Positions 1 through 11,520 of a DNA stretch of 64,000 nt are shown here, in pieces (the first letter of the stretch is position 1; each line of letters starts with the position of its first letter). Both the position numbers and the translations under genes were made by a program. The stretch comes from Bacillus carboniphilus. GTDB lineage: Bacteria; Bacillota; Bacilli; Bacillales; JAIVKR01. The notes beneath the pieces were generated by a model. The model searched no databases, was not told the origin of the DNA, and was given only the letters and a program-made list of their open reading frames with translations. The stretch covers positions 1,601,822 to 1,665,821 of the forward strand of contig NZ_CP129013.1 in NCBI RefSeq assembly GCF_020524035.2. The letters run 5' to 3'.

Positions 1-815
1 CCTGGCATAACAGGAGATACAGGATAATAACAAGTTGGAGGAACCATTCCATATTGAGGAGCGTATGCACCTTGGGTTTGTGAAAATGGAATGTTCTCCA
101 TCTGTCCTTGACTATTATCATTATTACCCATATTTTCATCTTGCACTCCTGCAACTCCAGGTTGGTTATTCACCATATTAGAGTAAGGCTGATAAGCTGG
201 AGACACTTGTGTAGATTGAAAATTATTTGGCATCATTTGAGGACTGTAGTAACCGTAATTAGGCGCGTACTGGCTCCCTTGAACTTGTGACATTTGCTGA
301 TTTTTTAAAGCATGCTCCTGAACTGGTGATGTTTGTGATTTCTTCCCTTTTTCTTCTGCAGTATCCATCATATTTGGCAAAACATTCGCTGGCTTAGGTG
401 GTAACTTCGGTGATTGGGCTTGATTTTTTTGCTTTTCTTGAGGTGACATTGACATATTGAAAGTGTAATAATTATTGTTCACATCACTTTCTGGATAAAA
501 AGGTTTTTGCGTTGGTTTGGTATTTGGAACATACGGAGCACTCTTCATATCATTCGATTTATTATTTGATTGTTGCTTTGGAGAAGCTTGTTGCTTTTGC
601 ACAGGTTGTTCTTTTTGGATAGGCTGTTCCTTTGTAATGGGAAATTCTTTTTTTATTTGAACCCCATTTGTCGGTATTTTTATTTTCATTCCGGGCATAA
701 TTAAGTCTGGGTTACTTAATTGCGAGTTCATCTTTTTTAGTTCTTCAAAATTGACACCATATTTTTGTGCAATTTTCCATAAAGAGTCGCCCTTTTGAAC
801 AATATGGATTTTCAA
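1..815 (-). CDS. safA: SafA, spore coat assembly protein with N-terminal LysM (C-terminus outside window)
   Basis: About 271 residues are visible. The protein opens with a LysM domain (residues 1-47, HIVQKGDSLWKIAQKYG, then a PGMKIKIP end) and continues as a low-complexity region rich in Gln, Pro, Asn, Ser and Tyr. This is the architecture of SafA, which binds cortex-side peptidoglycan through LysM and recruits inner coat proteins in the mother cell. I chose the TTG start because an AGGAGGGGG ribosome binding site lies just upstream. Its position next to nadA matches the B. subtilis order, which supports the name. SafA is a sigma-E gene in B. subtilis, but I found no convincing sigma-E promoter here. 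Confidence 0.9.
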   Translation of the reverse strand, partial: MKIHIVQKGDSLWKIAQKYGVNFEELKKMNSQLSNPDLIMPGMKIKIPTNGVQIKKEFPITKEQPIQKEQPVQKQQASPKQQSNNKSNDMKSAPYVPNTKPTQKPFYPESDVNNNYYTFNMSMSPQEKQKNQAQSPKLPPKPANVLPNMMDTAEEKGKKSQTSPVQEHALKNQQMSQVQGSQYAPNYGYYSPQMMPNNFQSTQVSPAYQPYSNMVNNQPGVAGVQDENMGNNDNSQGQMENIPFSQTQGAYAPQYGMVPPTCYYPVSPVMP

Positions 816-940
816 TTTTCCCCCTCCTATAATAAAGCAATTAAGCTTATTCTCATAATTAAGAAAACTGTCATTATGACTCAACACAATATATGCATGG
901 GCTCTTCTAGTTATTCGTAAAAGCTTTTATAGTAGGCAGG

Positions 941-980
941 GATAAAACAAAAAGAAGTACGCATGATCCACGTACTTCTT
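941..980 (-). terminator. Rho-independent terminator after nadA
   Basis: A ten-base-pair stem (AAGAAGTACG pairing with CGTACTTCTT) with a nine-base loop is followed on the minus strand by a T-rich tract. It lies 22 bases past the nadA stop and ends the nadB-nadC-nadA operon. Confidence 0.85.
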
Positions 981-1001
981 ACTTGTAAACTGTATTGAAT
1001 T

Positions 1002-2111
1002 TTATACATTTTCAAGCATACGATTTAATGCTAAAACAGCTTGCTTTGTTACATCTTCAGGAACTTTAATTTGGTTAACAGGCTGTCCTTGCTCAATACT
1101 TTCTAATGCCCATGCTAAATGAGGTAGATCAATCCGATTCATGGTTAAACAAGGACACATAAATGGATTCAAGGACACAATTTCTTTATCAGGATGCTGA
1201 TCAATGATCCGTTTAACTAAGTTCATTTCTGTCCCAATTGCCCACTTAGAACCAGATGGAGCTTGTGAAATCGCATCAATTATATACTTAGTTGATCCCG
1301 CATAGTCTGATATTGCAACCACTTCTCTTGGACATTCTGGATGAACAATAATATTCATATCAGGTTTTGTTTCACGAATATGTTCAACATTTTTTACCGT
1401 GAATTTTTCATGTACAGAGCAATGACCTTTCCACAAAATTACAACTACATCTTCATAGTTCCCGTCATACTCTAATTGGTTCGTAATTGGGTCCCATACG
1501 GCCATTTGATTTAACGGAACGCCTAAATCATAAGCAGTATTTCTTCCTAAATGTTGGTCTGGTAAAAACAAAATTCTTTCCTTTTGTTTAAACGCCCATT
1601 TCAGCATATTTTTTGCATTTGATGAAGTAACTGTTGCTCCACCATTTCTTCCAACAAACGCTTTTATGTCAGCAGTTGAGTTCACGTAGGTTAACGGTAG
1701 AATCGTATCTCCAAACATTTGTTGAAGCTTTTCCCACCCAATTTCTGTTTGATTAATATTAGCCATATCTGCCATAGAACAACCTGCTCTCATATCTGGC
1801 AATAAGACCTTTTGCTCTTTATCTGTTAACATATCAGCCGTTTCCGCCATAAAGTGAACACCACAAAATACAACCCACTCAGCTTCTTTATTTATTGCAG
1901 ATGCTTGAGCTAATTGAAGTGAATCCCCTGTTGTATCAGCAAAATTAATCACTTCATCCTTTTGATAATGATGACCCGGAATATATAATTTTTTTCCTAA
2001 TTTTTGTTTAATTTCAAGAACTCTCTGCTCTAATTCTTCATAACTTCTTTCCTTATAGCTATTTGGCATTGCTTCTTTTTTATCAAATTCAACCATATCT
2101 AAGATTTCCAT
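1002..2111 (-). CDS. nadA: Quinolinate synthase A
   Basis: A 369-residue protein of normal length for Bacillus NadA (368). It condenses iminoaspartate, made by NadB, with dihydroxyacetone phosphate to give quinolinate, the NAD precursor. It is a cytosolic [4Fe-4S] enzyme. Candidate cluster cysteines are visible in [14 protein letters not shown], in [12 protein letters not shown] and in the C-terminal [11 protein letters not shown]. The ATG start has a GAGGGGG site just upstream. It is the last gene of the operon, 18 bases after nadC, and is followed by a terminator. Confidence 0.97.
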   Translation of the reverse strand: MEILDMVEFDKKEAMPNSYKERSYEELEQRVLEIKQKLGKKLYIPGHHYQKDEVINFADTTGDSLQLAQASAINKEAEWVVFCGVHFMAETADMLTDKEQKVLLPDMRAGCSMADMANINQTEIGWEKLQQMFGDTILPLTYVNSTADIKAFVGRNGGATVTSSNAKNMLKWAFKQKERILFLPDQHLGRNTAYDLGVPLNQMAVWDPITNQLEYDGNYEDVVVILWKGHCSVHEKFTVKNVEHIRETKPDMNIIVHPECPREVVAISDYAGSTKYIIDAISQAPSGSKWAIGTEMNLVKRIIDQHPDKEIVSLNPFMCPCLTMNRIDLPHLAWALESIEQGQPVNQIKVPEDVTKQAVLALNRMLENV

Positions 2112-2129
2112 GGAGCTCCCCCTCGTTTC

Positions 2130-2963
2130 CTATTTATTCACATTTAAGCTAATATCCAAAGATTTTGCAGAATGTGTCAACATCCCTAATGAAATGTAGT
2201 CAACACCGGTCTGACCATACTCTCGTAAATTTTCAAATGTAATACCACCTGAAGCTTCAGTTGTGATTGACTTTGGCGTCATTTCAACAAACCTTTCTAC
2301 TTCTTCTGGCGTGCGATTATCAAACATAATAATATCAGCACCAGATTTTATAGCCTCTATTAATTGCGGTTCGGATTCTATTTCTACCTCAACCTTGACC
2401 ATATGACCTAATTTTGACCTGACCAATTTAACAGATTCTTCTATCGAGCCACAAAAGGCAATATGGTTATCTTTAATCATCACTCCATCATAAAGTCCTA
2501 ATCGATGATTAAAACCTCCTCCACACGTTACCGCATACTTTTCAAACATTCGTAGGCCCGGTGTCGTTTTCCTCGTATCACATATCCGTGTGTGATCAGA
2601 ATTGGTGGTAGCAACTGCTTTGTTTGTTAACGTTGCAATACCACTCATTCTTTGAATCAAATTTAAAATAACACGTTCTCCTTGAAGGATTGATTGAGAA
2701 GAACCAGTTATTTCAGCAATCACATCGCCTTTTGAAACAGCTTCCCCATCATTGATCAATTGATTGACCTCTACTGAAGAATCAATAATTGTATATCCTT
2801 CTCGTATTACTTGACGACCTGAGAAAACACCATTTTCCTTTGCAATCATAAAAGCCTTACTTTTATCCTTAAAGGGAAAAATGGATTCACTCGTCACATC
2901 CCCCTCACCTATATCTTCTATAAAGAAATTACGAAGGTATTTTTTCATTAAAACCTTGTTCAT
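2130..2963 (-). CDS. nadC: Quinolinate phosphoribosyltransferase (nicotinate-nucleotide pyrophosphorylase)
   Basis: NadC converts quinolinate and PRPP to nicotinate mononucleotide, the step after NadA. The core has RICDTRKTTPGLRMFEKYAV, with the lysine and arginine residues that bind quinolinate, and GGGFNHRLGLYDGVMIKDNH, both typical of the family. I chose the ATG at 2963 (277 residues) because GGTAGGTG lies nine bases upstream. An in-frame GTG at 2975 would add four residues and overlap nadB. It starts just past the nadB stop, so translational coupling is likely. Confidence 0.95.
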   Translation of the reverse strand: MNKVLMKKYLRNFFIEDIGEGDVTSESIFPFKDKSKAFMIAKENGVFSGRQVIREGYTIIDSSVEVNQLINDGEAVSKGDVIAEITGSSQSILQGERVILNLIQRMSGIATLTNKAVATTNSDHTRICDTRKTTPGLRMFEKYAVTCGGGFNHRLGLYDGVMIKDNHIAFCGSIEESVKLVRSKLGHMVKVEVEIESEPQLIEAIKSGADIIMFDNRTPEEVERFVEMTPKSITTEASGGITFENLREYGQTGVDYISLGMLTHSAKSLDISLNVNK

Positions 2964-2964
2964 A

Positions 2965-4530
2965 TTAGCCAACACCTACCTTACTTTTAATTGTTTCATT
3001 TGAGTGGACCACTTTCACTTTTCCCCAATTAACATTATCTTTCGAAGGGAAATCCAATCGAAAGTGTCCGCCACGACTTTCTTTCCTTTGTAGAGCTGAT
3101 TTTGTAATTAAATAGCTAACAATTAACATATTACGAATTTCCAATTCCTCTATTGTGAACTCATTCACATTTATATCCCAAAAAGAAGACTGATTAATAT
3201 AAGTTTCAAAACAACTTTTTGCTTTCTTAAGTCCTTTTTCATCACGTTCGATGCCTACATATAATGACATCACCTGCTGAATTTCATTTTTAGTTGGCAA
3301 TTTAATTTTATGAACTACAATAGGTTTTACTGTATTGGATGGGATCAAATGATCTCTTTTTCCCTTCGGTTCTTGAAGAAGACATTGGCCTAGGCTCTCA
3401 CCAAAAACCAGTCCTTCAAGTAACGAATTACTGGCTAAACGATTCGCACCATGAACACCCGTATTGGCAACTTCTCCAATCGCATATAACCCTGGAATAG
3501 ATGTCCTTCCTTTTAAGTCCGTTTCTACTCCTCCCATTAAAAAATGCATACCTGGAGCAACCGGTATCAACCCGTCTTCAATTGCTATTCCATTCCTTTG
3601 ACACATGGAATATATAGTCGGAAATTTCTTTTCAAATTTTTTTATAGGAGATACATTTAAATATACATCTTTTCCTAGTTTACGCTCCTGAAAGATTGCT
3701 CTAGCTACAACATCTCTTGGAGCGAGGTCTTCCAATTTATGAAGACCTTGCATGATACGTTGATGATCTTCATTAACTAGGTAAGCTCCTTCACCCCTAA
3801 CCGCTTCAGATATGAGTCCTTTACAGTAACCATCCACATATAACATAGTGGGGTGAAATTGTAAAAATTCAAGATCTGATAACCTAGCCCCTGCTTGATA
3901 GGCTATAGCTAAACCATCTCCAGTCATCACCTGCTGATTAGAAGTATAAGAATAGAGCGCTCCACATCCTCCAGTAGCTAAAACGATGTGCTCTGCAAAA
4001 TACTCGTTTCTTTCACCTTTTTGATCGACAGCTTTTACACCAACACAATGACCTTGAGTTACTATTAAATCGATGACCATATGTTCTTCTTTTAATTCGA
4101 CCATGCCCTTTACTCGATTTAAATAATAACTTGTCAAGGCTTTACCTGTTTGATCGCCTCCAGCATGAACAATTCGATTTTTTTGATGAGCTCCTTCTCT
4201 TCCTAACAAAATATTACCATTTAGATCTTTATCAAAAGGAAAACCTTCTTGAATTAGCTTTTTAACCACTTTAGAACCTTTATCTACTAAAAACTGAACA
4301 GCCTCTTCTGAATTATGATTGACACCTGCTTCTATGGTATCATTTACATGTAACGACAAATCGTCATCTTCTGTAATAACCGCTGCTACACCGCCTTGTG
4401 CTAAAATAGAATTACTTTCTTCACGAGAGGACTTTGTGAATACTAAAACGTTCATTTTTTCACATATTTGAGCAGCCAAAGATAACGCAGCAATCCCACT
4501 ACCTATAATTATAACATCATGTCTAGCCAC
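2965..4530 (-). CDS. nadB: L-aspartate oxidase
   Basis: A 521-residue flavoprotein of the succinate dehydrogenase/fumarate reductase flavoprotein family. It oxidises L-aspartate to iminoaspartate, the first step of de novo NAD synthesis. The FAD dinucleotide-binding motif IIGSGIAALSLA is at residues 8-19. SILAQGGVAAV, GGDQTGKAL and ANRLASNSLLEGLVFG are conserved blocks. The GTG start follows AGGAGGG. It leads the nadB-nadC-nadA operon, and a probable NiaR operator lies immediately upstream, consistent with repression when nicotinate is present. Confidence 0.97.
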   Translation of the reverse strand: MARHDVIIIGSGIAALSLAAQICEKMNVLVFTKSSREESNSILAQGGVAAVITEDDDLSLHVNDTIEAGVNHNSEEAVQFLVDKGSKVVKKLIQEGFPFDKDLNGNILLGREGAHQKNRIVHAGGDQTGKALTSYYLNRVKGMVELKEEHMVIDLIVTQGHCVGVKAVDQKGERNEYFAEHIVLATGGCGALYSYTSNQQVMTGDGLAIAYQAGARLSDLEFLQFHPTMLYVDGYCKGLISEAVRGEGAYLVNEDHQRIMQGLHKLEDLAPRDVVARAIFQERKLGKDVYLNVSPIKKFEKKFPTIYSMCQRNGIAIEDGLIPVAPGMHFLMGGVETDLKGRTSIPGLYAIGEVANTGVHGANRLASNSLLEGLVFGESLGQCLLQEPKGKRDHLIPSNTVKPIVVHKIKLPTKNEIQQVMSLYVGIERDEKGLKKAKSCFETYINQSSFWDINVNEFTIEELEIRNMLIVSYLITKSALQRKESRGGHFRLDFPSKDNVNWGKVKVVHSNETIKSKVGVG

Positions 4531-4550
4531 ACTAGACCCTCCTGTTTTTT

Positions 4551-4596
4551 CACCTGTCTTGACACCTATGTTTACATAAAATTAAAATAATGACAA
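4551..4596 (-). promoter_or_regulatory. Probable nadB promoter overlapped by a NiaR-type operator
   Basis: On the minus strand TTGTCA (4591-4596) and TAAACA (4569-4574) are 16 bases apart and could be -35 and -10 boxes. The segment 4551-4576 contains the half-repeated sequence CACCTGTCTT / GACACCTATGT, which resembles the TGTCTTGACA-type sites bound by NiaR (YrxA) in Bacillus. The niaR gene is in the adjacent divergent operon. The promoter boxes are weak, so this is a prediction. Confidence 0.45.
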
Positions 4597-4656
4597 GAGT
4601 TTTTTCTTTTCCAGTTACTCTATCTATTCTATTAAGAACCAAAACTTTGTCAACTA

Positions 4657-4892
4657 TAAGAAAAGCGCATGCGCCCGTCTAGCGACGCAGGTGAAAAGGT
4701 ACGTCAACTAAGTACAGTCACGTCCTGTGACTAACGTTGACGCTAGCACTTCCTGTGCATCGCCGCATGAGATAAAGGAAACACGAAAAGCCATAAAGCA
4801 GAGGACCTACTAACTACTGCCACGTCCTGTGGCAAACGTAGATCTACCTCCCTACTGGAGGCGTCTCCGATGTAAGGGCTGAAGCTAGACAT
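4657..4892. repeat. Dispersed intergenic repeat, family A, full copy
   Basis: It begins AAGAAAAGCGCATGCGCCC and ends near GGCTGAAGCTAGAC. It is shared with copies near 8.2, 14.8, 26.9, 44.5 and 50.4 kb. Inside are short hairpins with a constant TCCT loop: GTCAC-GTCCT-GTGAC, GCAC-TTCCT-GTGC and GCCAC-GTCCT-GTGGC. It fills most of the gap between nadB and nadS. No coding potential is seen. Confidence 0.85.
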
Positions 4893-5025
4893 CAGAAAGA
4901 CGGAAGCACGTGTTTAAGAATCTGAAATTAATGTGAGTCGTGTTTCTAGTATGAAGACTGGCATTGCTCAATACAAAATATGGAGATTTGAGAAGCAATT
5001 ACTCTATGATATAAAGGAGCTACCA

Positions 5026-6144
5026 ATGATATATTTAGACTATGCATCCACAACCCCTATTTCTGAAAAAGCCTTGCAAGTGTACACTAAAGTAGCGCAA
5101 AATTATTTCGCTAATCCGAGCTCTTTACATGATGAAGGAAGTAAGGTGAATGATTTATTAGAAACATGTCGCCAAAAGTTATCCTCCTTTATTGGCGGTG
5201 TCAAAGAAGGCATCATATTTACATCAGGTGGAACAGAGGGAAATCGTTTAGCCATTGATATTCTTCTTGAAACAAATAGCAAAAAAAAGCATATTATCAC
5301 AAGCGAATTAGAGCATTCTAGCATTTCTAATTATATGAAAAAGCTAATAGAACAAGGATATGAAGTCACTTTCGTTAGTCCGAAATCTAATGGCACAATA
5401 AAAATAGAAGATATAAATAAAAAAATTCGTCCTGATACGGCTCTTATCAGTATTCAACATGCAAATTCAGAAATTGGAGCTATTCAATCAATTAAAAGCA
5501 TTTCCTCTCTTGCTCGAGAACACGCTATATTCTTTCACTGTGATTGTGTTCAAAGCTTAGGAAAAATCCCTTTAAATGTAGAAGATATTGGAGCTGATGC
5601 TTACACTTTTTCTAGCCATAAAGTTTATGGTCCTAAAGGCTGTGGTGCGATTTATTTAGATCCAACAAAACATTGGATAAGACCCGTTTTATCGACTACC
5701 CACGAAAATGGTTTCCGGGCCGGAACAGTGGATGTCCCATCGATTACAGCTTTTGTTACTGCATTATCCGAGCTATTACCAATGTATGAAAAAAATCAAA
5801 AACAACATCTTTCTTATAGAGAAACTCTAAAAAAGCAACTCCCTCCATCTGTTCAAGTAATTGAATCTGAACATCAACTCCCACACATCATCGGTATGAT
5901 TGTGCACGGAATTGAAGGACAGTGGAGTATGCTTGAATGTAATCGAAAAGGGATTGCTATTTCAACTGGGAGCGCTTGCCAAGTAGGACTCCAAAAACCT
6001 TCTCCAGTAATCACCAGTTTGGGATTTAATGAACAGGATGCCCAGCAGTTTATTCGAGTATCATTTGGTATCCAAACTACAGAAGAAGATATAAACAAAT
6101 TTTCAAAATCTATTGAACAAATAATTGAAGAATTTCATCAATAA
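5026..6144 (+). CDS. nadS: Cysteine desulfurase serving NadA (NifS-like)
   Basis: A 372-residue class V PLP-dependent cysteine desulfurase. The PLP lysine lies in FSSHKVYGPKGCGAIY and the catalytic cysteine in STGSACQVG near the C-terminus. In B. subtilis the divergent homologue supplies sulfur for the NadA cluster, and the same divergent position is seen here. I chose ATG 5026, which is preceded by AAAGGAGC and gives MIYLDYASTTP. An in-frame upstream extension to 4933 has no RBS and no family similarity. It forms an operon with niaR, 45 bases downstream. Confidence 0.93.
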   Translation: MIYLDYASTTPISEKALQVYTKVAQNYFANPSSLHDEGSKVNDLLETCRQKLSSFIGGVKEGIIFTSGGTEGNRLAIDILLETNSKKKHIITSELEHSSISNYMKKLIEQGYEVTFVSPKSNGTIKIEDINKKIRPDTALISIQHANSEIGAIQSIKSISSLAREHAIFFHCDCVQSLGKIPLNVEDIGADAYTFSSHKVYGPKGCGAIYLDPTKHWIRPVLSTTHENGFRAGTVDVPSITAFVTALSELLPMYEKNQKQHLSYRETLKKQLPPSVQVIESEHQLPHIIGMIVHGIEGQWSMLECNRKGIAISTGSACQVGLQKPSPVITSLGFNEQDAQQFIRVSFGIQTTEEDINKFSKSIEQIIEEFHQ

Positions 6145-6189
6145 ACATGGGCGCTTCATATTAAACATTAATGAAACGGAGGGATACAG

Positions 6190-6732
6190 TTGAACAAGAT
6201 CCTAGGAGAAGAGCGAAGAGAATTTATTCTTGATTGGCTAAAAAACAGTCATCATCCAGTCATAGGTAGAATGATAGCTGAGAGGACAAACGTAAGTAGA
6301 CAAGTAATTGTTGGGGACATCTCTCTTTTAAAAGCAAAAGGTGCGCCAATTATAGCTACTAGTCAAGGTTATTTATATCAACATCACCAGTTGAACGGTA
6401 CTACCCAATGTTTCGAAAGATTAATCGTTGCAAAACATAAACCTATTGATGTTCAAAACGAATTGTTTATGATTGTCGATCACGGTGTTACTGTAAAGGA
6501 CGTCATAATAGAACACCCCGTGTATGGAGATTTAACGGCTTCTATTATGGTAAGTAATCGTCAAGAAGTAAAAGAATTCATCCATAAGATTAATCGTACA
6601 AAAGCCTCTTATTTATCTGAGCTTACCGATGGCGTTCATATGCACACATTAGTTGCAGACTCAAAAGAAAAACTTGAATCTGCCTTCAAAGAATTACAAG
6701 CAGCAAAATTTCTTTTAAACGAAGAAGAATAA
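6190..6732 (+). CDS. niaR: NiaR (YrxA), nicotinate-responsive repressor of NAD genes
   Basis: A 180-residue regulator with an N-terminal winged helix (residues 1-60, including RTNVSRQVIVGDISLLKAKG) and a C-terminal 3H domain. The domain's conserved histidines are visible in VDHGVTVKDVIIEHPVYG and GVHMHTLVAD; they bind metal and nicotinate in this family. It represses nad biosynthesis genes when niacin is available. The TTG start follows GGAGGG. It is co-transcribed with nadS and ends at a terminator shared with pheA. Confidence 0.93.
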   Translation: MNKILGEERREFILDWLKNSHHPVIGRMIAERTNVSRQVIVGDISLLKAKGAPIIATSQGYLYQHHQLNGTTQCFERLIVAKHKPIDVQNELFMIVDHGVTVKDVIIEHPVYGDLTASIMVSNRQEVKEFIHKINRTKASYLSELTDGVHMHTLVADSKEKLESAFKELQAAKFLLNEEE

Positions 6733-6745
6733 CACAAATAGTTAT

Positions 6746-6780
6746 GCAAAAGCTGAATCAAGTGATAGATTCAGCTTTTT
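6746..6780. terminator. Bidirectional terminator between niaR and pheA
   Basis: AAAAGCTGAATC and GATTCAGCTTTTT form a strong stem with an eight-base loop. It has A residues on one side and T residues on the other, so it can stop transcription from both converging genes. Confidence 0.88.
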
Positions 6781-7633
6781 AAGTTAATTGAATAGTAGGA
6801 TAAGAGCCTATCAATTTTACCTTACATCCCAATGCCTCTAATTCTGCTATTGCTCCCGGGATAAGGACAACATCCATTCCTTGATCAATATCAATAATAA
6901 AAAAATAATTTCCTAATTTAGTCTTCATAGGTCTTGATTCAATCTTAGTCAAGTTAAGCTTTCGCCAAGCAAATGCTGATAATACTAGGTGAAGAGCTCC
7001 CGAATGATCATCCTCGGGAAGCATAACAGCTAATGTTGTTTTTGTCTTATTTTCTTTAAAAAGACACAGAGGATCTTTTTGTTCAACGTTTAAAACAGCA
7101 AAACGAGTATGGTTTTCATGGTAATCATGAATGTTTTCCTTCACAATATGGAGGTCATACTTATATGATGATAACTCATTGGCAATTGCCGCTATTTTAC
7201 TTTCCGGGTGATTAAAAACGAACTGTGCATCTGCACTTGTTGAATTCGTATAATGGATATCGACATTAGGAAAGTTTTCGTGAATAAATCTATGACATTG
7301 AGCGATAGCATGAGAATGAGAATATATTTGTTCAACCTTATCAAGTTGGTTCCTGTTATCGGGATGAACCATTAAATGCTGGTTAATAGGTAGAATCATC
7401 TCACCAATTAGTGACAAGGGTTGCTCATGGATTAAATAATCAATAGTTAAATTGACAGACCCCTCTATAGCATTCTCTAATGGAACGACCCCTACGTCTA
7501 CTTTTTTATTAGCGACCGCGTCCATGCATTGTGGGATTGTTAGATAAGGAATTGCCTCAACCGTCTTAGGCATAAACTTTGTTACAGCTAAATGCGTAAA
7601 AGTTGCCTCAGGACCTAAATACCCAACCTTCAA
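6779..7633 (-). CDS. pheA: Prephenate dehydratase
   Basis: A 284-residue enzyme that turns prephenate into phenylpyruvate for phenylalanine synthesis. The substrate-binding and catalytic TRF motif is in ENHTRFAVL. The C-terminal ACT domain carries ESRPMKTKLGNYFF, the phenylalanine-sensing segment. I chose the TTG at 7633 (MKVGYLGPEATFTH) because GAGGAGTG lies six bases upstream and the length then equals the B. subtilis protein (285). A longer frame starts at 7675 but has no supporting site. It follows pheB by 55 bases. Confidence 0.96.
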   Translation of the reverse strand: MKVGYLGPEATFTHLAVTKFMPKTVEAIPYLTIPQCMDAVANKKVDVGVVPLENAIEGSVNLTIDYLIHEQPLSLIGEMILPINQHLMVHPDNRNQLDKVEQIYSHSHAIAQCHRFIHENFPNVDIHYTNSTSADAQFVFNHPESKIAAIANELSSYKYDLHIVKENIHDYHENHTRFAVLNVEQKDPLCLFKENKTKTTLAVMLPEDDHSGALHLVLSAFAWRKLNLTKIESRPMKTKLGNYFFIIDIDQGMDVVLIPGAIAELEALGCKVKLIGSYPTIQLT

Positions 7634-7688
7634 TTTATTCACTCCTCTATGAGAGATATTCAAGAGGTTTTTCAAATGAATTATTCAC

Positions 7689-8132
7689 TTAACCGCCTGA
7701 ACCTAATACTTCAACAGTTTCTACAAATTCGAGTTTTTTTAACTTATTTAGCAAAGTGTTAATATCTTCAGTCATCCCATTAACATTTAAAGACAATGTT
7801 ACATTTGCTCGTCCTTGTAAGGGGATGGTTTGATGGATGGTTAAGACATTACAACCAGCTTGAGCAACAACTGCTAATAAATCTGATAATGTCCCCGAAC
7901 GATCTTCCAAATGAAAGAATAATGTAATGATTCGTTCTTTAATCATTGTATGAAACGGAAAAACGGCATCTCGATATTTATAAAATGCACTTCTGCTCAT
8001 ATCAACTTTCCGAACACCCTCTTGAACTGATTCGACCATTCCTCTTTCGAGTAATTTTTTTACTTCTAGTGTTTTTTTTATGGATTCTGATAAGACATCC
8101 TCACGTACAAGGTAAAATACTTCTTCTTTCAA
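7689..8132 (-). CDS. pheB: ACT-domain protein PheB (YszB-type)
   Basis: A 147-residue protein, the same length as B. subtilis PheB. It has an N-terminal helical segment with [15 protein letters not shown] and a C-terminal ACT domain. It is annotated as a chorismate mutase-like protein in many genomes, but its true activity is unproven. I chose the TTG start after GGAGG; the frame extends to 8162 without support. It sits directly before pheA and behind obg, as in B. subtilis. Confidence 0.92.
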   Translation of the reverse strand: MKEEVFYLVREDVLSESIKKTLEVKKLLERGMVESVQEGVRKVDMSRSAFYKYRDAVFPFHTMIKERIITLFFHLEDRSGTLSDLLAVVAQAGCNVLTIHQTIPLQGRANVTLSLNVNGMTEDINTLLNKLKKLEFVETVEVLGSGG

Positions 8133-8162
8133 AGGAAACCTCCTTTTCCATAACGGGTGCAT

Positions 8163-8361
8163 CCGCTTTTCTTTATTGTCTAGCTCCAGCGCCTAGCCTG
8201 GAGACGCCTACAGGAAGTAGGTGGATCTACGTTAGTCACAGGACGTGGCTGTTCTTAGTAGATCTTCTGCAATCGTCACGGAGAACAAAAGATAAAGAAC
8301 ATCTTTCTTTTCTCCGCATCTTATGCTTGTCGTGGCTGTTCAATGCGCTTCCGCTTTTCTT

Positions 8362-8363
<2 letters not shown>
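8163..8363. repeat. Dispersed intergenic repeat, family A, inverted copy
   Basis: It reads in the opposite orientation to the copy at 4657. It opens with GTCTAGCTCCAGCGCC and ends CGCTTCCGCTTTTCTTTT. It includes the module GTCACAGGACGTGGC and appears fused to a second, related piece (8275-8363) whose ends resemble the solo copy at 27.7 kb. It occupies the whole interval between obg and pheB. Confidence 0.8.
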
Positions 8364-10213
<1,850 letters not shown>

Positions 10214-10356
10214 ACATGCACTCCCAATCTCTATATCCCATCAATTTCTCTCTATGTCATTCTATAATTATCTATAAAAATCGAACAGCATATGTATCAA
10301 AATTATAACAAACCTACTGTTGAATAGAAATATTTAAATTTGAGGTTACATTTAAA

Positions 10357-10394
10357 CTAAAAAAACTCTAACCAATTGTGGTTAGAGTTTTTTT
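10357..10394 (-). terminator. Terminator after rpmA
   Basis: AAAAAACTCTAACC and GGTTAGAGTTTTTT form a stem with a six-base loop just past the rpmA stop. It separates rplU-prp-rpmA from spo0B-obg. Confidence 0.9.
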
Positions 10395-10399
10395 ATCTG

Positions 10400-10705
<306 letters not shown>

Positions 10706-11047
10706 TTATACTTTAGGATCAGTTATCTTTAAGTAATCACCATAATCAAGTTCGATCGTTCCTAGAGAAACAAGCATCCCTTCAAAAAGCAATTGCACTT
10801 GATCGAAGGATGGATCATTAGAAAGTGCATCTGGTATCACACATTTCAAATAACCGCCTTCTCCTCCTTGATCAATCTCTAGTTCTACTCCGGTTAAAGA
10901 AAGAACTGCATTAATTGAACCAAAGGAAATGGCCGAAACCGCTGAACAGACAATATCTTGTCCGTGAACATCAAACTTAGCATGCCCTTCAAGTACAAAA
11001 GATTGAATGCTTCCTTCCTCTGAACGTGTCACATTTATACGGATCAT
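10706..11047 (-). CDS. prp: Prp (YsxB), cysteine protease that processes L27
   Basis: A 113-residue protein. The catalytic pair is visible as His22 ([12 protein letters not shown]) and Cys34 ([13 protein letters not shown]). It cleaves the nine-residue extension of ribosomal protein L27, the product of the next gene. Its place between rplU and rpmA is conserved in Firmicutes that have the L27 extension. It overlaps rplU by four bases. Confidence 0.95.
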   Translation of the reverse strand: MIRINVTRSEEGSIQSFVLEGHAKFDVHGQDIVCSAVSAISFGSINAVLSLTGVELEIDQGGEGGYLKCVIPDALSNDPSFDQVQLLFEGMLVSLGTIELDYGDYLKITDPKV

Positions 11048-11352
11048 AAGTTTATTTTTTCGATAACAACTTTCGTATAAGGTTGACGATGACCTTGCTT
11101 TTTGCGAACATTCTTCTTGGCTTTATATTTAAACACAACAAGCTTTTTCGCACGTCCTTGTTTTTCAACTTTTGCTGATACAGTTGCACCATCAATAGTT
11201 GGATTTCCTACTTTTGTATTCTCTCCACCTACGAAAAGTACTTTATCAAAAGTAACTTCTTCCCCTGCTTCAGCGCTAAGCTTTTCAACAAAGATTGCTT
11301 GGCCTTCTTCAACTTTAAGTTGTTTTCCACCTGTTTCAATAATTGCGTACAT
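11044..11352 (-). CDS. rplU: 50S ribosomal protein L21
   Basis: A 102-residue L21 with the standard opening [18 protein letters not shown] and C-terminal [17 protein letters not shown], which contacts 23S rRNA. A strong promoter and a long structured leader lie upstream. It is first in the rplU-prp-rpmA operon. Confidence 0.98.
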   Translation of the reverse strand: MYAIIETGGKQLKVEEGQAIFVEKLSAEAGEEVTFDKVLFVGGENTKVGNPTIDGATVSAKVEKQGRAKKLVVFKYKAKKNVRKKQGHRQPYTKVVIEKINL

Positions 11353-11515
11353 TTTTGCACCTCCTAGTAGACTCAGACTCGCCAGGTAAAGGTGTCATAT
11401 AGTAGGGTGTTTAAAAAGTGGAATTCGTTTATCCTTATTTTTGCACACGCACTTCCAAATGATCTTAAAAAACCTTTCCTAAGCGGTTGCAGCAATGGTG
11501 CTACAACCAATAACA
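11353..11515 (-). promoter_or_regulatory. Leader of rplU (L21-type leader RNA)
   Basis: The transcribed leader is about 160 bases. It contains a stem-forming element GGTTGTAGCACCATTGCTGCAACC followed downstream by GCGAGTCTGAGTCTACTAGGAGGTGC, the arrangement of the L21 leader family of Firmicutes. Such leaders are thought to mediate autoregulation by a ribosomal protein. The middle (11403-11457) looks like an inserted short copy of repeat family B. Confidence 0.65.
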
Positions 11516-11520
11516 TAACA

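Noticed and set aside
4933-5025. N-terminal extension of NadS
   Set aside because: The extra 31 residues have no family match, and the good RBS is at 5014-5019.
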